DNA from: a bacterium
Lineage (GTDB): Bacteria; Patescibacteriota; Minisyncoccia; UBA6257; 2-01-FULL-56-20
Direction of reading: 5' to 3'
Assembly (NCBI GenBank): GCA_021827685.1
Contig: JAKAUM010000013.1
Coordinates: 1 to 46,567, forward strand
Length of the DNA: 46,567 bases
This document shows, one piece after another, positions 32,238-41,020 of the stretch. Made by a program: the position numbers and the translations under genes. Every line of letters begins with the position of its first letter. Position 1 is the first letter of the stretch. The notes beneath the pieces are model-generated. The model ran no database searches, was not told the DNA's origin, and worked only from the letters and a program-made list of their open reading frames with translations.

Positions 32238-33503
32238 ATGTTAAATATAAAAGAATTAACAAAAGCGTTAAAGCAAGTTGCCGAGGAAAAAGGTATCGAA
32301 CCGGAAAAAGTTTTGGAGGTAATCGAATCCTCTATCGCGGCCGCGTACAAGCGCGAATATGGCCAGCGTGGAGATGTGGTGAAGTGCAAACTTGACCAGG
32401 CAACCGGCGCGCTCCAGTTCTGGCAGATAAAAACCGTTGTGGATAACACGATGGTCAGATTCATTTCCGAAGAGGAAGAAGTTGCCGAACGGGAAACCGT
32501 CCCCGAACCCGGGAAAGAAGGGGAGGAGCGGCTGGCCCGCTTTAACCCGGAGCGCCATATCACTCTCGAAGAGGCGAAAAAGATAAAAGAGGATGCGAAG
32601 ATCGGAGACGAAATTACATTCGATCTCCCGATGCGCGATGATTTCGGACGCATTGCGGCGCAAACGGCGAAACAGGTCATCTTACAGAAGCTCCGGGAAT
32701 CAGAGCGCGACTCCATCCTGAGCGAATGGCGCGGGAAGGAAGGGCAGATTGTCGGAGGCGTTGTCCAGCGATTCGAGCGCGGCAATGTCTTTATCGATCT
32801 TGGGCGCGCGATCGGCGTGATGTTTGCGAACGAATCAATCCCGGGCGAACACTACCGTTCCGGCGAGCGATTGCGATTCCTCGTGCTTGCGGTCCAAGAG
32901 GATACGCGCTTGCCGGGCATCATTCTTTCGCGCTCACATCCTCGGTTCGTAACGGAGCTTTTCCGGATGGAAGTTCCGGAGCTTGCGGAAGGGGCAATTG
33001 AAATCAAGGCGATTGCGCGCGAACCGGGCAACCGTACGAAGATCGCGGTCGCTTCCCATACGGAAGGGATAGATCCCGTGGGCGCGCTTGTCGGCCAGCG
33101 CGGCACTCGCGTCATGGCGGTAAATAATGAGCTTGGGAACGAAAAAATAGATATTGCGGAATGGTCGGACGATCCCGCCGCCCTCATCGCTAACGTCTTG
33201 TCGCCTGCAAAAGCCGAACACGTCGAAGTCCTGCCTCGCCGCGAAGCACGCGCGTTTGTCCCCGAAAGTCAGCTCAGCTTAGCCATCGGGAGGGGCGGCC
33301 AAAATGTCCGGCTCGCTGCGAAACTTACCGGCTGGAAGATAGACGTGCGTTCTGAAACGAGGCCGGAAGAGGAACAGGAAGGGGGTATTGCCGGCGCAGG
33401 AGAAAGCATCACCGACCTCGGGGGCGCCGAGGAAGGAACCGGCCAGATCGAGGTGCCCGAGAAAAAGAAGGAGGATGACGATAAAGAAGATATCATCACT
33501 TAA
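32238..33503 (+). CDS. nusA: Transcription termination/antitermination factor NusA
   Basis: A 421-aa protein that binds RNA polymerase and nascent RNA and modulates pausing and termination. Domains: an N-terminal RNAP-binding region (about 1-135), an S1 domain (about 140-205, GQIVGGVVQRFERGNVFIDLG), KH1 (about 235-305, GQRGTRVMAVNNELGNEKIDI) and KH2 (SLAIGRGGQNVRLAAKLTGWKIDV). A short acidic tail follows. The C-terminal acidic repeats of E. coli NusA are absent, as in Gram-positive forms. No Shine-Dalgarno is seen. Confidence 0.96.
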   Translation: MLNIKELTKALKQVAEEKGIEPEKVLEVIESSIAAAYKREYGQRGDVVKCKLDQATGALQFWQIKTVVDNTMVRFISEEEEVAERETVPEPGKEGEERLARFNPERHITLEEAKKIKEDAKIGDEITFDLPMRDDFGRIAAQTAKQVILQKLRESERDSILSEWRGKEGQIVGGVVQRFERGNVFIDLGRAIGVMFANESIPGEHYRSGERLRFLVLAVQEDTRLPGIILSRSHPRFVTELFRMEVPELAEGAIEIKAIAREPGNRTKIAVASHTEGIDPVGALVGQRGTRVMAVNNELGNEKIDIAEWSDDPAALIANVLSPAKAEHVEVLPRREARAFVPESQLSLAIGRGGQNVRLAAKLTGWKIDVRSETRPEEEQEGGIAGAGESITDLGGAEEGTGQIEVPEKKKEDDDKEDIIT

Positions 33504-33510
33504 ACCGCGG

Positions 33511-33539
33511 TTCACAAAAAATTAATTACGACATAGAAT
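33511..33539 (+). promoter_or_regulatory. hppA promoter, leaderless
   Basis: TTCACA (33511-33516), 17-bp spacer and TAGAAT (33534-33539), which ends 6 nt before the ATG at 33546. Transcription should start on the start codon. Confidence 0.5.
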
Positions 33540-33545
33540 AAAACC

Positions 33546-35585
33546 ATGTCACCAATCATTTTTTCCATAGCGTGCGGCATCGCGGCGATCGCCGCCGCGG
33601 GGGTGCTGATAGGGAGAATAAAGAAGAAGGCGCCGGGAGACGAAAAGATGCAGGAAATCGCCCGCGCGATCCAGGAGGGCGCGGGTGCGTACCTTAACCG
33701 GCAGTACCGCGCGGTCGCGCTCGTAGCAGTCGTAATCGGCGCGCTCATGTGGTATTTCCTCGGATGGGTCACGACGGCAGGATTCGCGATCGGCGCATTC
33801 GCCTCCGCGCTCGCGGGCTATATCGGCATGAACGTGTCGGTGCGCGCGAACGTGAAGACGGCCGAAGCGGCGAAGTCGGGACTCGCCCCCGCGCTTTCGC
33901 TCGCGTTCGAAGGCGGTTCGGTGACGGGGCTTCTCGTGGTCGGCCTCGCGCTCCTCGCCGTTTCCGGATTCTACGGCGCGACGCATGACGTGCGGGCGCT
34001 CATCGGGCTCGGTTTCGGCGCGAGCTTAATTTCTGTTTTCGCGCGCCTGGGAGGCGGGATTTTCACGAAAGGCGCCGACGTCGGCGCGGATCTTGTCGGC
34101 AAGGTTGAGGCGGGCATACCCGAAGACGATCCGCGGAACCCGGCAGTGATCGCGGATAACGTGGGAGACAATGTCGGCGACTGCGCCGGGATGGCGGCTG
34201 ACCTATTTGAAACATACGCGGTCACGGCGGTCGCAGCGATGCTGCTCGGCAGTCTGCTCTTCGGGGGCGCGGCGGCGGCAGGCGGCGCGGCGGCGGCGAA
34301 CATGATCCTCCTGCCGCTCATGATCGGCGGCATGTCCATTATCGCCTCCGTCATCGGGCTTTTCTTCGTACGGCTCGGCAAGTCGCGCTCCATTATGGGC
34401 GCGCTCTATAAGGGGTTGGTTGCATCGAGCATACTTTCCCTCATTGGCTTTTACGTGCTTGCCGCGGAGTACGCGCCGGCCGCCGCCGCCGCAGGAATCA
34501 CGCTGGCGGGCGCACCCGTTTCGTTCGCAGGGCTGTTCTGGCCGATGGTCGTCGGCATTGCCGTAACGGCGCTCATCGTGCTCATCACGGAATACTACAC
34601 TTCCAAGAAATTCCGCCCGGTGAGGTCCATCGCGCAGTCGTCCACGACCGGCCACGGGACGAACATCATTACGGGGCTTTCAGTCGGCATGGAATCCACG
34701 GCGCTCCCCGTCATCGTAATCGTCGCGGGCATTCTCGCCGCGTATGCAACGAGCGGCATCTACGGCGTGGCGCTCGCGGTCATGAGCATGCTCTCCATGG
34801 CGGGAATTATTATCGCCATCGACTCGTTTGGTCCCATCACCGATAACGCCGGAGGCATCGCCGAGATGGCCGGCCTCCCGGACCACGTGCGCGAATCGAC
34901 CGATGCGCTCGACGCGGTGGGGAACACGACGAAGGCGATCACTAAGGGGTATGCAATCGGCTCGGCGGGGCTTGCGGCCGTCGTCTTATTCTCAACCTAT
35001 CTCCAGGCGCTCGCGGCAAAGTCAACGGCCATCGCGTTCGACCTCGGCGATCCGAAGGTTATCGTCGGTCTTCTTTTAGGCGGCATGATTCCGTATCTCT
35101 TCGCGTCGATTTCCATGCGCGCCGTGAGCAAGGCGGCTGGCAGTATCGTTGAGGAGGTACGGCGGCAGTTCCGCGAAATTCCCGGGATTATGGAGGGTTC
35201 CGCGAAGCCCGATTATGCGAAGAGCGTGGACATCGTGACGAAAGCCGCCATCCGCGAGATGGTGGTACCGGCGCTTCTGCCCGTCGTAATCCCGATAATC
35301 GTCGCTTTCGTGCTCGGCCCGGCGGCGCTCGGGGGCTTGCTCGTGGGATCGATCGTGACCGGCCTCTTTGTCGCTGTTTCTATGACTTCTGGCGGAGCCG
35401 CGTGGGACAACGCAAAAAAGTATATAGAAGAGGGAAACCTCGGAGGCAAGGGCTCCGATACGCATAAGGCGTCGGTGACCGGCGATACGGTAGGCGACCC
35501 CTATAAGGACACCGCGGGTCCTGCAATCAATCCCGTCATTAAGATCATCAATATTATCGCACTGCTTTTAGTGCCGTTCTTATAG
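33546..35585 (+). CDS. hppA: Membrane-bound proton-pumping pyrophosphatase, K+-independent type
   Basis: A 679-aa polytopic enzyme with about 16 membrane helices that couples PPi hydrolysis to ion pumping. Motifs: [11 protein letters not shown] (178-188), then [30 protein letters not shown], and near the end [18 protein letters not shown]. The class switch reads [10 protein letters not shown] with Lys463 and Thr466; K+-dependent enzymes have Ala and Gly or Ala there. This points to the K+-independent, H+-pumping class. It may supply a proton gradient in a cell with little respiration. Own promoter, leaderless. Confidence 0.95.
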   Translation: MSPIIFSIACGIAAIAAAGVLIGRIKKKAPGDEKMQEIARAIQEGAGAYLNRQYRAVALVAVVIGALMWYFLGWVTTAGFAIGAFASALAGYIGMNVSVRANVKTAEAAKSGLAPALSLAFEGGSVTGLLVVGLALLAVSGFYGATHDVRALIGLGFGASLISVFARLGGGIFTKGADVGADLVGKVEAGIPEDDPRNPAVIADNVGDNVGDCAGMAADLFETYAVTAVAAMLLGSLLFGGAAAAGGAAAANMILLPLMIGGMSIIASVIGLFFVRLGKSRSIMGALYKGLVASSILSLIGFYVLAAEYAPAAAAAGITLAGAPVSFAGLFWPMVVGIAVTALIVLITEYYTSKKFRPVRSIAQSSTTGHGTNIITGLSVGMESTALPVIVIVAGILAAYATSGIYGVALAVMSMLSMAGIIIAIDSFGPITDNAGGIAEMAGLPDHVRESTDALDAVGNTTKAITKGYAIGSAGLAAVVLFSTYLQALAAKSTAIAFDLGDPKVIVGLLLGGMIPYLFASISMRAVSKAAGSIVEEVRRQFREIPGIMEGSAKPDYAKSVDIVTKAAIREMVVPALLPVVIPIIVAFVLGPAALGGLLVGSIVTGLFVAVSMTSGGAAWDNAKKYIEEGNLGGKGSDTHKASVTGDTVGDPYKDTAGPAINPVIKIINIIALLLVPFL

Positions 35586-35621
35586 GCCGTCGAATCACTG
35601 AATTATCAAACCGCCAATTCC

Positions 35622-36221
35622 ATGGAAACCGAGAACCAATATTTGATCCCTACCGTTATCGAGAAATCGCAATACGGCGAGCGGGCGTACGATATTTACT
35701 CGCGCCTCCTGAAGGACCGGATTATCTTTCTCGGCGGGCTCATTAATGACGGCGTCGCGAATGCCGTCATCGCCCAGCTCCTCTTCCTCGACCACGAGGA
35801 TCCGAAGAAGGAAATTCAGATGTATATCAACAGCCCCGGCGGGTCCGTCACCGCGGGAATGGCCATTTACGACACCATGCAGTACGTACAGGCGTCGATT
35901 TCCACGATGTGCGTCGGGGTCGCGGCTTCCATGGGAGCGTTCCTCCTCGCATCGGGCGAAAAGGGGAAGCGTTTTACGCTGCCGAACTCGCAGATTCTGC
36001 TCCACCAGGTAATGGGTGGCGCCGAGGGCCAGGCGATCGAGATAGAAATCGCCGCGAAGCAGATTATCAGGACGAAACAGCAGCTCAACCAGCTTCTTGC
36101 GAAGCACACGGGACAGCCCCTCGCAAAGATAGAGAAGGACACCGACCGCGATTTCTGGCTTACCCCCGAAGAGGCGAAGGCCTATGGGGTGGTCGACGAG
36201 ATTGTGAAGAGTTCGAAATAG
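35622..36221 (+). CDS. clpP: ATP-dependent Clp protease proteolytic subunit
   Basis: A 199-aa serine protease subunit. The catalytic triad is Ser103 (ASMGAFLLA), His128 (ILLHQVMGG) and Asp177 (TDRDFWL) in the usual spacing, with [12 protein letters not shown] before. It forms the barrel that degrades proteins fed by ClpX or ClpA-type unfoldases, none of which is in this window. tyrS starts 5 nt after its stop, so they are probably co-transcribed. Confidence 0.97.
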   Translation: METENQYLIPTVIEKSQYGERAYDIYSRLLKDRIIFLGGLINDGVANAVIAQLLFLDHEDPKKEIQMYINSPGGSVTAGMAIYDTMQYVQASISTMCVGVAASMGAFLLASGEKGKRFTLPNSQILLHQVMGGAEGQAIEIEIAAKQIIRTKQQLNQLLAKHTGQPLAKIEKDTDRDFWLTPEEAKAYGVVDEIVKSSK

Positions 36222-36226
36222 GCGCC

Positions 36227-37420
36227 ATGGCTCCAAAGAGAATAGACGATCTTCTTGAGCGCAATGTCGAGAATATTGTTGATAAGAGCCATCTCCGCGA
36301 AGCGCTTCTCTCCGGGAAGAAGCTGCGCGTAAAGTTCGGCGTTGATCCGACATCGCCGGATTTGCATATCGGCCACGCCGTTGTTCTGCGAAAACTGCGG
36401 GAATTTCAGGATCTTGGACACCGGATCGTGCTGATTATCGGCGATTTTACCGGCCGCGTGGGAGATCCATCCGGGCGGGACTCCGCGCGGAAGCCGCTCA
36501 CCGCTAAGGATGTGGCGAAAAACATGAAGGGATATCTCGCACAGGCGGGGAAAATAATTGACGTAAAAAAAACCGAGATCGTTCACAACGAGGATTGGTT
36601 TAAGAAAGAAGGGGTTGACCAGATGGTCCGCCTCGCCTCGGCGGGGACGTTTCAGCAGGTTCTTCACCGGGCGGATTTCAAAAAACGCATCGACGCGGGG
36701 TCGGATATCACGTTTTTAGAGCTCTTGTATCCGCTGTTCCAGGGGTACGATTCGGTAAAGGTCCGCGCGGACGTGGAAGTGGGAGGCACGGATCAGCTCT
36801 TTAATCTTTTAACAGGCCGGCGCGTCCAGCGTCATTTTGGCATGCCGGAACAGGATATTATGACGGTCCCGCTTCTCGAGGGCACGGACGGCAAGCGCAA
36901 GATGAGTAAGAGCTATGGCAACTACATCGGCCTTAAAGATAATCCCGCCGATATGTTCGGAAAAATAATGTCCGTCCCGGATAAGCTCGTCAATCGCTAC
37001 TTCGCGCTGTGTACGGACCTCACGGATGTCGAGATCCGGGCGCTCGAAAGCTCACTTTCGCCGAAAGCCCTTAAAGAGCAATTGGGCGCGGAGATCATAA
37101 AACTGTATCATGGTGCCGCCGCCGCGAAAACGGCCCGGGAAAATTTTGAAAATATGTTTTCCAAAAGGGAAGTTTCCGCCAAGTTGCCGGAATTAAGGAT
37201 CAAGAAGTCGGGGGAGGGGCGGGCTCTCGGGATGGATATCGTTCTCGCCTCGGGCGCCGCAAAGAGTAAGGGCGAGGCGAGGCGCCTGATTGAACAGGGC
37301 GGCCTTGAAATTGACGGCAAGGTAGTTAAAGAATGGCAAAAACCGATTAAAATCAATGGCGGTGAGGCGGTTCGCGTGGGGAAAAAGCGGTTTTTCCGGT
37401 TGTCCACAGGCGCCGATTGA
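36227..37420 (+). CDS. tyrS: Tyrosyl-tRNA synthetase
   Basis: A 397-aa class I aminoacyl-tRNA synthetase that charges tRNA-Tyr. The HIGH motif (47-50, in DLHIGHAVVL) and the KMSKS motif (KRKMSKSYGN, about 225) are intact. A C-terminal S4-like RNA-binding domain follows (GEARRLIEQGGLEIDGKVV). The N-terminal start MAPKRIDDLLERNV lies just after the clpP stop and gives the normal length; a much longer in-frame reading through clpP is not real. Confidence 0.96.
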   Translation: MAPKRIDDLLERNVENIVDKSHLREALLSGKKLRVKFGVDPTSPDLHIGHAVVLRKLREFQDLGHRIVLIIGDFTGRVGDPSGRDSARKPLTAKDVAKNMKGYLAQAGKIIDVKKTEIVHNEDWFKKEGVDQMVRLASAGTFQQVLHRADFKKRIDAGSDITFLELLYPLFQGYDSVKVRADVEVGGTDQLFNLLTGRRVQRHFGMPEQDIMTVPLLEGTDGKRKMSKSYGNYIGLKDNPADMFGKIMSVPDKLVNRYFALCTDLTDVEIRALESSLSPKALKEQLGAEIIKLYHGAAAAKTARENFENMFSKREVSAKLPELRIKKSGEGRALGMDIVLASGAAKSKGEARRLIEQGGLEIDGKVVKEWQKPIKINGGEAVRVGKKRFFRLSTGAD

Positions 37421-37537
37421 CGCCGCCGAGCGGTGAATTAAACTGAAAGTAGCCATTATATAATTAAATATCGGTTTCAAGCGGCATGATTGCCGCAATC
37501 GCCGCGATATAAGCGGCATGCATTCTTTTCCCCATCC

Positions 37538-37571
37538 CCCGTTGCACGATGTGCCGGGGGACTTTTCTTAT
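37538..37571 (+). terminator. Stem-loop terminator after tyrS
   Basis: A GC stem (CCCCG 37538-37542 with CGGGG 37556-37560) encloses a second small stem GCAC/GTGC and is followed by a T-rich run (ACTTTTCTTAT). It separates tyrS from the hydrolase gene. The 188-nt gap also holds a 6-bp hairpin (GCGGCA/TGCCGC near 37481-37496). Confidence 0.65.
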
Positions 37572-37596
37572 AGGCAACAAAACTCCGAATAGGTTG

Positions 37597-37602
37597 TATA
37601 AT
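37597..37602 (+). promoter_or_regulatory. -10 element of the isochorismatase-fold gene
   Basis: TATAAT ends 6 nt before the ATG at 37609, predicting a leaderless transcript. No convincing -35. Confidence 0.5.
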
Positions 37603-37608
37603 AGACGC

Positions 37609-38226
37609 ATGGCCGACCCATTATTCGACATTTCAAGGACTGCGCTCGTCGTCATAGATCTCCAAAAAGGAATCGTCGGCGGCAAAACCGAGCCGCATGC
37701 CGCAGAGGTCGTGGTGGCGAACGCAGCAGCGCTCGCGGGCGCATTCAGGTCGCATGGGATGCCCGTTTTTCTCGTCCGGGTGACGCCGTCGGCGGACGGA
37801 CGCGACGGCCTGAAGCCGGTTGCCGATGCCCAGCCGTTGGCATTCCCGCGCACGGCGGGTTGGGCCGAACTCGTCCCCGAGCTCGGGCCGGAGCCCGGCG
37901 ATTTTCTCATTACGAAGCGTCAATGGGGCGCGTTCTACGGAACCGAGCTCGACCTGCAGCTCCGCCGCCGCGGGATAACCACGATCGTCCTCTGCGGCAT
38001 ATCGACGAACATCGGCGTGGAAAGCACGGCGCGATTTGCGTATGAATACGGCTATCAGCAGATATTCGTCGAGGACGCTACCGCCGCCCGCTCCGAGGAG
38101 GAGCACTCATTCACGATGAAAACGATATTCGGCAGGATCGGACGAGTCCGGAAGACGGAGGATGTTCTGAAAGAATTGAGGGATGTCTATGCGAAAGTAC
38201 GAACTCATTTTACCCAAAATCTGTGA
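37609..38226 (+). CDS. Isochorismatase-fold hydrolase without the usual Cys
   Basis: A 205-aa protein of the isochorismatase-like hydrolase superfamily. Asp17 (ALVVIDLQKG) and Lys103 (ITKRQWGAF) of the catalytic site are present. The third position, normally the Cys nucleophile in a T-x-x-C-V-x-x-T motif, is Gly136 in STNIGVEST; Cys129 nearby is outside the motif. Non-thiol members such as true isochorismatases also have IG here. The substrate cannot be told. It is the last housekeeping-like gene before the accessory island. Confidence 0.85.
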   Translation: MADPLFDISRTALVVIDLQKGIVGGKTEPHAAEVVVANAAALAGAFRSHGMPVFLVRVTPSADGRDGLKPVADAQPLAFPRTAGWAELVPELGPEPGDFLITKRQWGAFYGTELDLQLRRRGITTIVLCGISTNIGVESTARFAYEYGYQQIFVEDATAARSEEEHSFTMKTIFGRIGRVRKTEDVLKELRDVYAKVRTHFTQNL

Positions 38227-38391
38227 ACTTTGATACCGGGCTACCCCTGCATTGACCCCTGCATTCGGGGTTGCAGAGGTGGGCATCGCATCTATCTCCG
38301 CCGTTACTGGCCTAATCGCCAAATCGAGGGGCATATTCGACCCCCGACAATACTCACCGTCGGCGTCCTGCTGGCCGCCTCCGGTTCGTGT
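38227..38391. other. Gene-free island boundary with small repeats
   Basis: No credible gene is seen in 38227-38593. The stretch before the 124-nt repeat has a 12-bp tandem direct repeat (ACCCCTGCATT at 38243 and 38255) and short hairpins such as CTGCA/TGCAG and CCGAC/GTCGG. Translations of either strand look like noise. It may be debris at the edge of an inserted element. Confidence 0.4.
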
Positions 38392-38515
38392 CCTCGGAGA
38401 GAGAACCACGCCCGCCGCAAGGAAGGGTCAAGGGAAGGAATGGTGGCGGCGTGGTTCTCTCTCCTCGGCTCACGGTGCTTACTGCTCCACAAGGGCACAG
38501 CCCTGTTCCGGTTGG
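38392..38515 (+). repeat. 124-nt inverted repeat, left copy
   Basis: This is the exact reverse complement of 46444-46567. It folds into a stem-loop with 17-bp arms (GGAGAGAGAACCACGCC at 38396 and its complement at 38448-38464) and a purine-rich loop. A shorter AGGGC-ACA-GCCCT hairpin follows. The right copy runs to the last base of the window, which suggests the sequence is multi-copy. Similarity fades after GGTTGG at 38515. Confidence 0.85.
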
Positions 38516-38558
38516 TGTGTGTGGGTATAAAAAGAAAAAAGATGGTTCAATAATTTTA

Positions 38559-38587
38559 TTGCTCCCGCGCGGCGATTTTGATATTAT
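38559..38587 (+). promoter_or_regulatory. Promoter of the first island gene
   Basis: TTGCTC (38559-38564), 17-bp spacer and TATTAT (38582-38587), ending 6 nt before the ATG at 38594. Leaderless start predicted. Confidence 0.5.
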
Positions 38588-38593
38588 TAAGCC

Positions 38594-38974
38594 ATGATCC
38601 CGAACGGAATTTCCTCGAAATACGCATTCTTCGCAGTTGCCGCCGTCGCGATCATGGCTTCCTCATTCTGTGGGGTGGGCATCTCTCGCATGGCGGGGGT
38701 GCCCATGACTACTCCGTCATGTTCCATGAGTCACACATTCACGGTTCCCGCCCCGCTGTCCGGGAATAAAGCCATTTTCTTGCTCATAAGCGTTTTTCTT
38801 GCCGTGGTGGCAGCAACCAATATCAAAAAAGAAAGAAAGCTTTCTTTTGAATCTGGCGGCGCTTCTGCCAACCATATTTTCAGCGAGGTGCACCGTCCAC
38901 AATTCTTCGCGCAACTTTTTAGCCAAGGCATTTTGAACCCAAAACTTTTTGGCGTCGCCGCGATCCGCCCATAG
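38594..38974 (+). CDS. Small membrane protein with Met/Cys/His loop
   Basis: A 126-aa protein with two membrane helices (about 9-30 and 58-74). The loop between them, GISRMAGVPMTTPSCSMSHTF, is rich in Met, Cys and His, so it could bind copper or another soft metal outside the cell. A basic cytosolic tail follows. No family was recognised. It is the first gene of the island, with its own promoter, 94 nt before the DsbA-like gene. Confidence 0.6.
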   Translation: MIPNGISSKYAFFAVAAVAIMASSFCGVGISRMAGVPMTTPSCSMSHTFTVPAPLSGNKAIFLLISVFLAVVAATNIKKERKLSFESGGASANHIFSEVHRPQFFAQLFSQGILNPKLFGVAAIRP

Positions 38975-39068
38975 CCGGTTCGCGCAATTTTATTTTGCCG
39001 TGAACCAGCTCCGCGGTCGTTTTTGTTTCGTCTGTTCAAATAACCAATTTATCCTTAATAAATATCCC

Positions 39069-39854
39069 ATGGAACATCAACATCACGAACATAGTCATGA
39101 AGAGCCGAAAGAGCCCGTCGCTATCGCATCGGCAAAACAGAAAGATCGATTCCTTCCCGCATCGATCCTCATCGCCGCAGTGGTCATCGCCGGATCGGTA
39201 GTCTTTGCCGCTACGAGGCCGAGCGGCGGAGGTGTCATCACTCTACCGATCGCAACGACGACCGCAGGTTCGGCGGGAACCGCCGCAGCGCCCGTTCCGC
39301 CCATCGGCAGCGGCGAAGCGATTCTCGGCAATGCGAACGCCCCCGTGACGTTCATCGAGTACGGCGACTACCAATGTCCGTTCTGCGGACGCATGTTTAC
39401 GAACGTCGAGCCGCAGCTGCGGACTGACTACATCAATACCGGCAAAGTGAAGATGGTCTTTAGGAACTTCCAGTTCTTGGGGCCTGAATCGACGGCCGCC
39501 GGTGCCGCCGCGTACTGCGCTGCCGACCAGAGCAAGTTCTGGGCATATCGGGATGCGTTATATCAGGCGAAAGTGAACGAGGTCGCGAACAACGGTGGTA
39601 GCGAGAACGACGGCTTCTTTAGCCGAAGCCTGTTCCTGAAACTCGCGAACCAGACCGGTCTCGACGCGACGACCTTCACCTCTTGCATCGACAGCAACAA
39701 GTATGCGAGTAAGGTCGAAAAGGATAAGGCGGACGCTTCGGCAGTCGGCGTGAATTCGACGCCGACGAACTACATCAACGGGCAGCAAGTGCTCGGTGCC
39801 CAGCCATATACCGCGTTCAAGGCAGTGATCGATGCTGCCCTCCAAGGGAAATAG
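39069..39854 (+). CDS. Membrane-anchored DsbA-like thiol oxidoreductase
   Basis: A 261-aa protein. The N-terminus MEHQHHEHSHEEP is His-rich and probably metal-binding. A membrane anchor (about 29-48) and a linker precede a thioredoxin-fold domain with the active site YGDYQCPFCGRMF (CPFC) and a cis-Pro loop VNSTPTNYING. Two more Cys (YCAAD, TSCID) may form a structural disulfide. The domain is the DsbA/BdbD type that makes disulfides outside the membrane. Start 39069 gives this N-terminus; an upstream start would be an unlikely extension. Confidence 0.9.
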   Translation: MEHQHHEHSHEEPKEPVAIASAKQKDRFLPASILIAAVVIAGSVVFAATRPSGGGVITLPIATTTAGSAGTAAAPVPPIGSGEAILGNANAPVTFIEYGDYQCPFCGRMFTNVEPQLRTDYINTGKVKMVFRNFQFLGPESTAAGAAAYCAADQSKFWAYRDALYQAKVNEVANNGGSENDGFFSRSLFLKLANQTGLDATTFTSCIDSNKYASKVEKDKADASAVGVNSTPTNYINGQQVLGAQPYTAFKAVIDAALQGK

Positions 39855-39870
39855 CAAAAGCAAGGGAACC

Positions 39871-40413
39871 ATGCTGTTTCAGGCATTTAAAGAAGTGTTC
39901 GGCAGATTTCGTTTTATCGCGCTTGCGCTCGTTGCGGGCTTCGCGGCATTTGAGTTTACAGTATGGTTCCCCAATCTCGGCCTCATCGTGCATACCATGA
40001 TGGGCGATGCATCCCTCGGTATAAAGGCAGAGCTTCTCTATGGACTCTCTGCGGGCATCAGCACCAATTTCACCCCGCTCTCTGCAACGTACACGACGCT
40101 CATCGCCATTCTCTTTGGCGTGAACCTTACAATGATCGTCTACTACGTCATGAAAAGGAAATCATTCGGAAGACAGGCGCTCGCGGTAAGTTCGGGAGCT
40201 GTAGCGAGCGGGGCATTGGGCATCGGATGCGCGGCGTGCGGCTCGCTTGTCGGAGGATACTTCCTTGCTTTTTTCGGTGCGTCGGGCGTCGCAACGCTTC
40301 TGCCGCTCAAAGGAGAAGAGTTCGGGATCCTGAGCGTCTTGCTGTTCGGTATCTCCACGTACGTGATTGCCCGAAAAATAGTCGAACCGGCGGTCTGCAA
40401 ACCTAGCTATTGA
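39871..40413 (+). CDS. Polytopic membrane protein with CxxCGS motif
   Basis: A 180-aa protein with about five membrane helices. Its hallmark is GIGCAACGSLVGGYFLAFFGASGVATLLPLKG, then GEEFGILSVLLF. The pattern C-x2-C-G-S, then L-P-x2-G-x-E-x(3)-L-S is also found in the 526-aa protein encoded at 41590, so the two are related. No named family was recognised. AGGGA 5 nt before the ATG at 39871 fixes the start; an ATG at 39832 would overlap the DsbA gene. Possibly a thiol or metal carrier in the membrane. Confidence 0.7.
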   Translation: MLFQAFKEVFGRFRFIALALVAGFAAFEFTVWFPNLGLIVHTMMGDASLGIKAELLYGLSAGISTNFTPLSATYTTLIAILFGVNLTMIVYYVMKRKSFGRQALAVSSGAVASGALGIGCAACGSLVGGYFLAFFGASGVATLLPLKGEEFGILSVLLFGISTYVIARKIVEPAVCKPSY

Positions 40414-40422
40414 TTTATCTAT

Positions 40423-41010
40423 ATGAAGAAAAAATATCTTTTCCCTTCGCTCGTTATCGCCCTCGCGGTAGTGACAGCCGGGTACATCGTGTTTTCCTCG
40501 GGCGGCCTTTCCCGCCTCTCATCTGCGAAGCCGTTCGCATTCGCCGACAAGGCGCTTGCGGCGAAGTTCGATTACTTGAGCAAGAACGGCAATTCCTCAT
40601 GCTCAGGCAATTTCCTACAGTCCGTGAAAAGCGGCACAACGGGCACGGGACGCCTTGAGGGATCCTGCTGCAGCCCGATGGATCCGAAGCGATACAGCGA
40701 ACAGGTCGCGGGATTGAAACAGTACGCCAATGTCCCCGAGATTCCCCCGGATCCCTACGACATCGACGCGAGTCTCGCACAAAAGCTCACGGGTTACTAT
40801 GATACGCAGCTTACGCCCGACGAGCAAAAAGCGTATGATTACGCCATGCAGAACTCGATGGAAAAGGGGCCGTGCTGCTGCAAATGCTGGCGGTGGTACG
40901 TGTATGGCGGCTTGGGAAAATTACTCATTCAGAAATACCATTTTACCGGCCAGCAGGTGACCGACATTTGGAACTTGTCTGACGGATGCGGAGGCCCGGA
41001 AACTTCATAA
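40423..41010 (+). CDS. Membrane-anchored Cys-rich protein, PCYCGC-like
   Basis: A 195-aa protein with an N-terminal anchor (about 5-24) and an extracellular part holding about nine Cys, in EGSCCSPMD and GPCCCKCWRWYVYGG. It resembles PCYCGC-motif proteins of other bacteria. The stretch LTPDEQKAYDYAMQNSMEKGPCC matches LTAEQEALVTNIAQNSYRPCC of the protein at 41590, showing a shared domain. It begins 9 nt after the CxxCGS membrane gene. Metal binding or thiol exchange is likely, based on the Cys pairs. Confidence 0.7.
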   Translation: MKKKYLFPSLVIALAVVTAGYIVFSSGGLSRLSSAKPFAFADKALAAKFDYLSKNGNSSCSGNFLQSVKSGTTGTGRLEGSCCSPMDPKRYSEQVAGLKQYANVPEIPPDPYDIDASLAQKLTGYYDTQLTPDEQKAYDYAMQNSMEKGPCCCKCWRWYVYGGLGKLLIQKYHFTGQQVTDIWNLSDGCGGPETS

Positions 41011-41020
41011 ACATTCTTAA

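Noticed and set aside
35909-36226. N-terminal extension of tyrS through clpP
   Set aside because: It reads clpP out of frame; tyrS has a normal start at 36227 with family-typical length.
38107-38409. Minus-strand frame at the island edge
   Set aside because: It overlaps the hydrolase gene and repeats, and the translation has no domain or conserved-looking segment.
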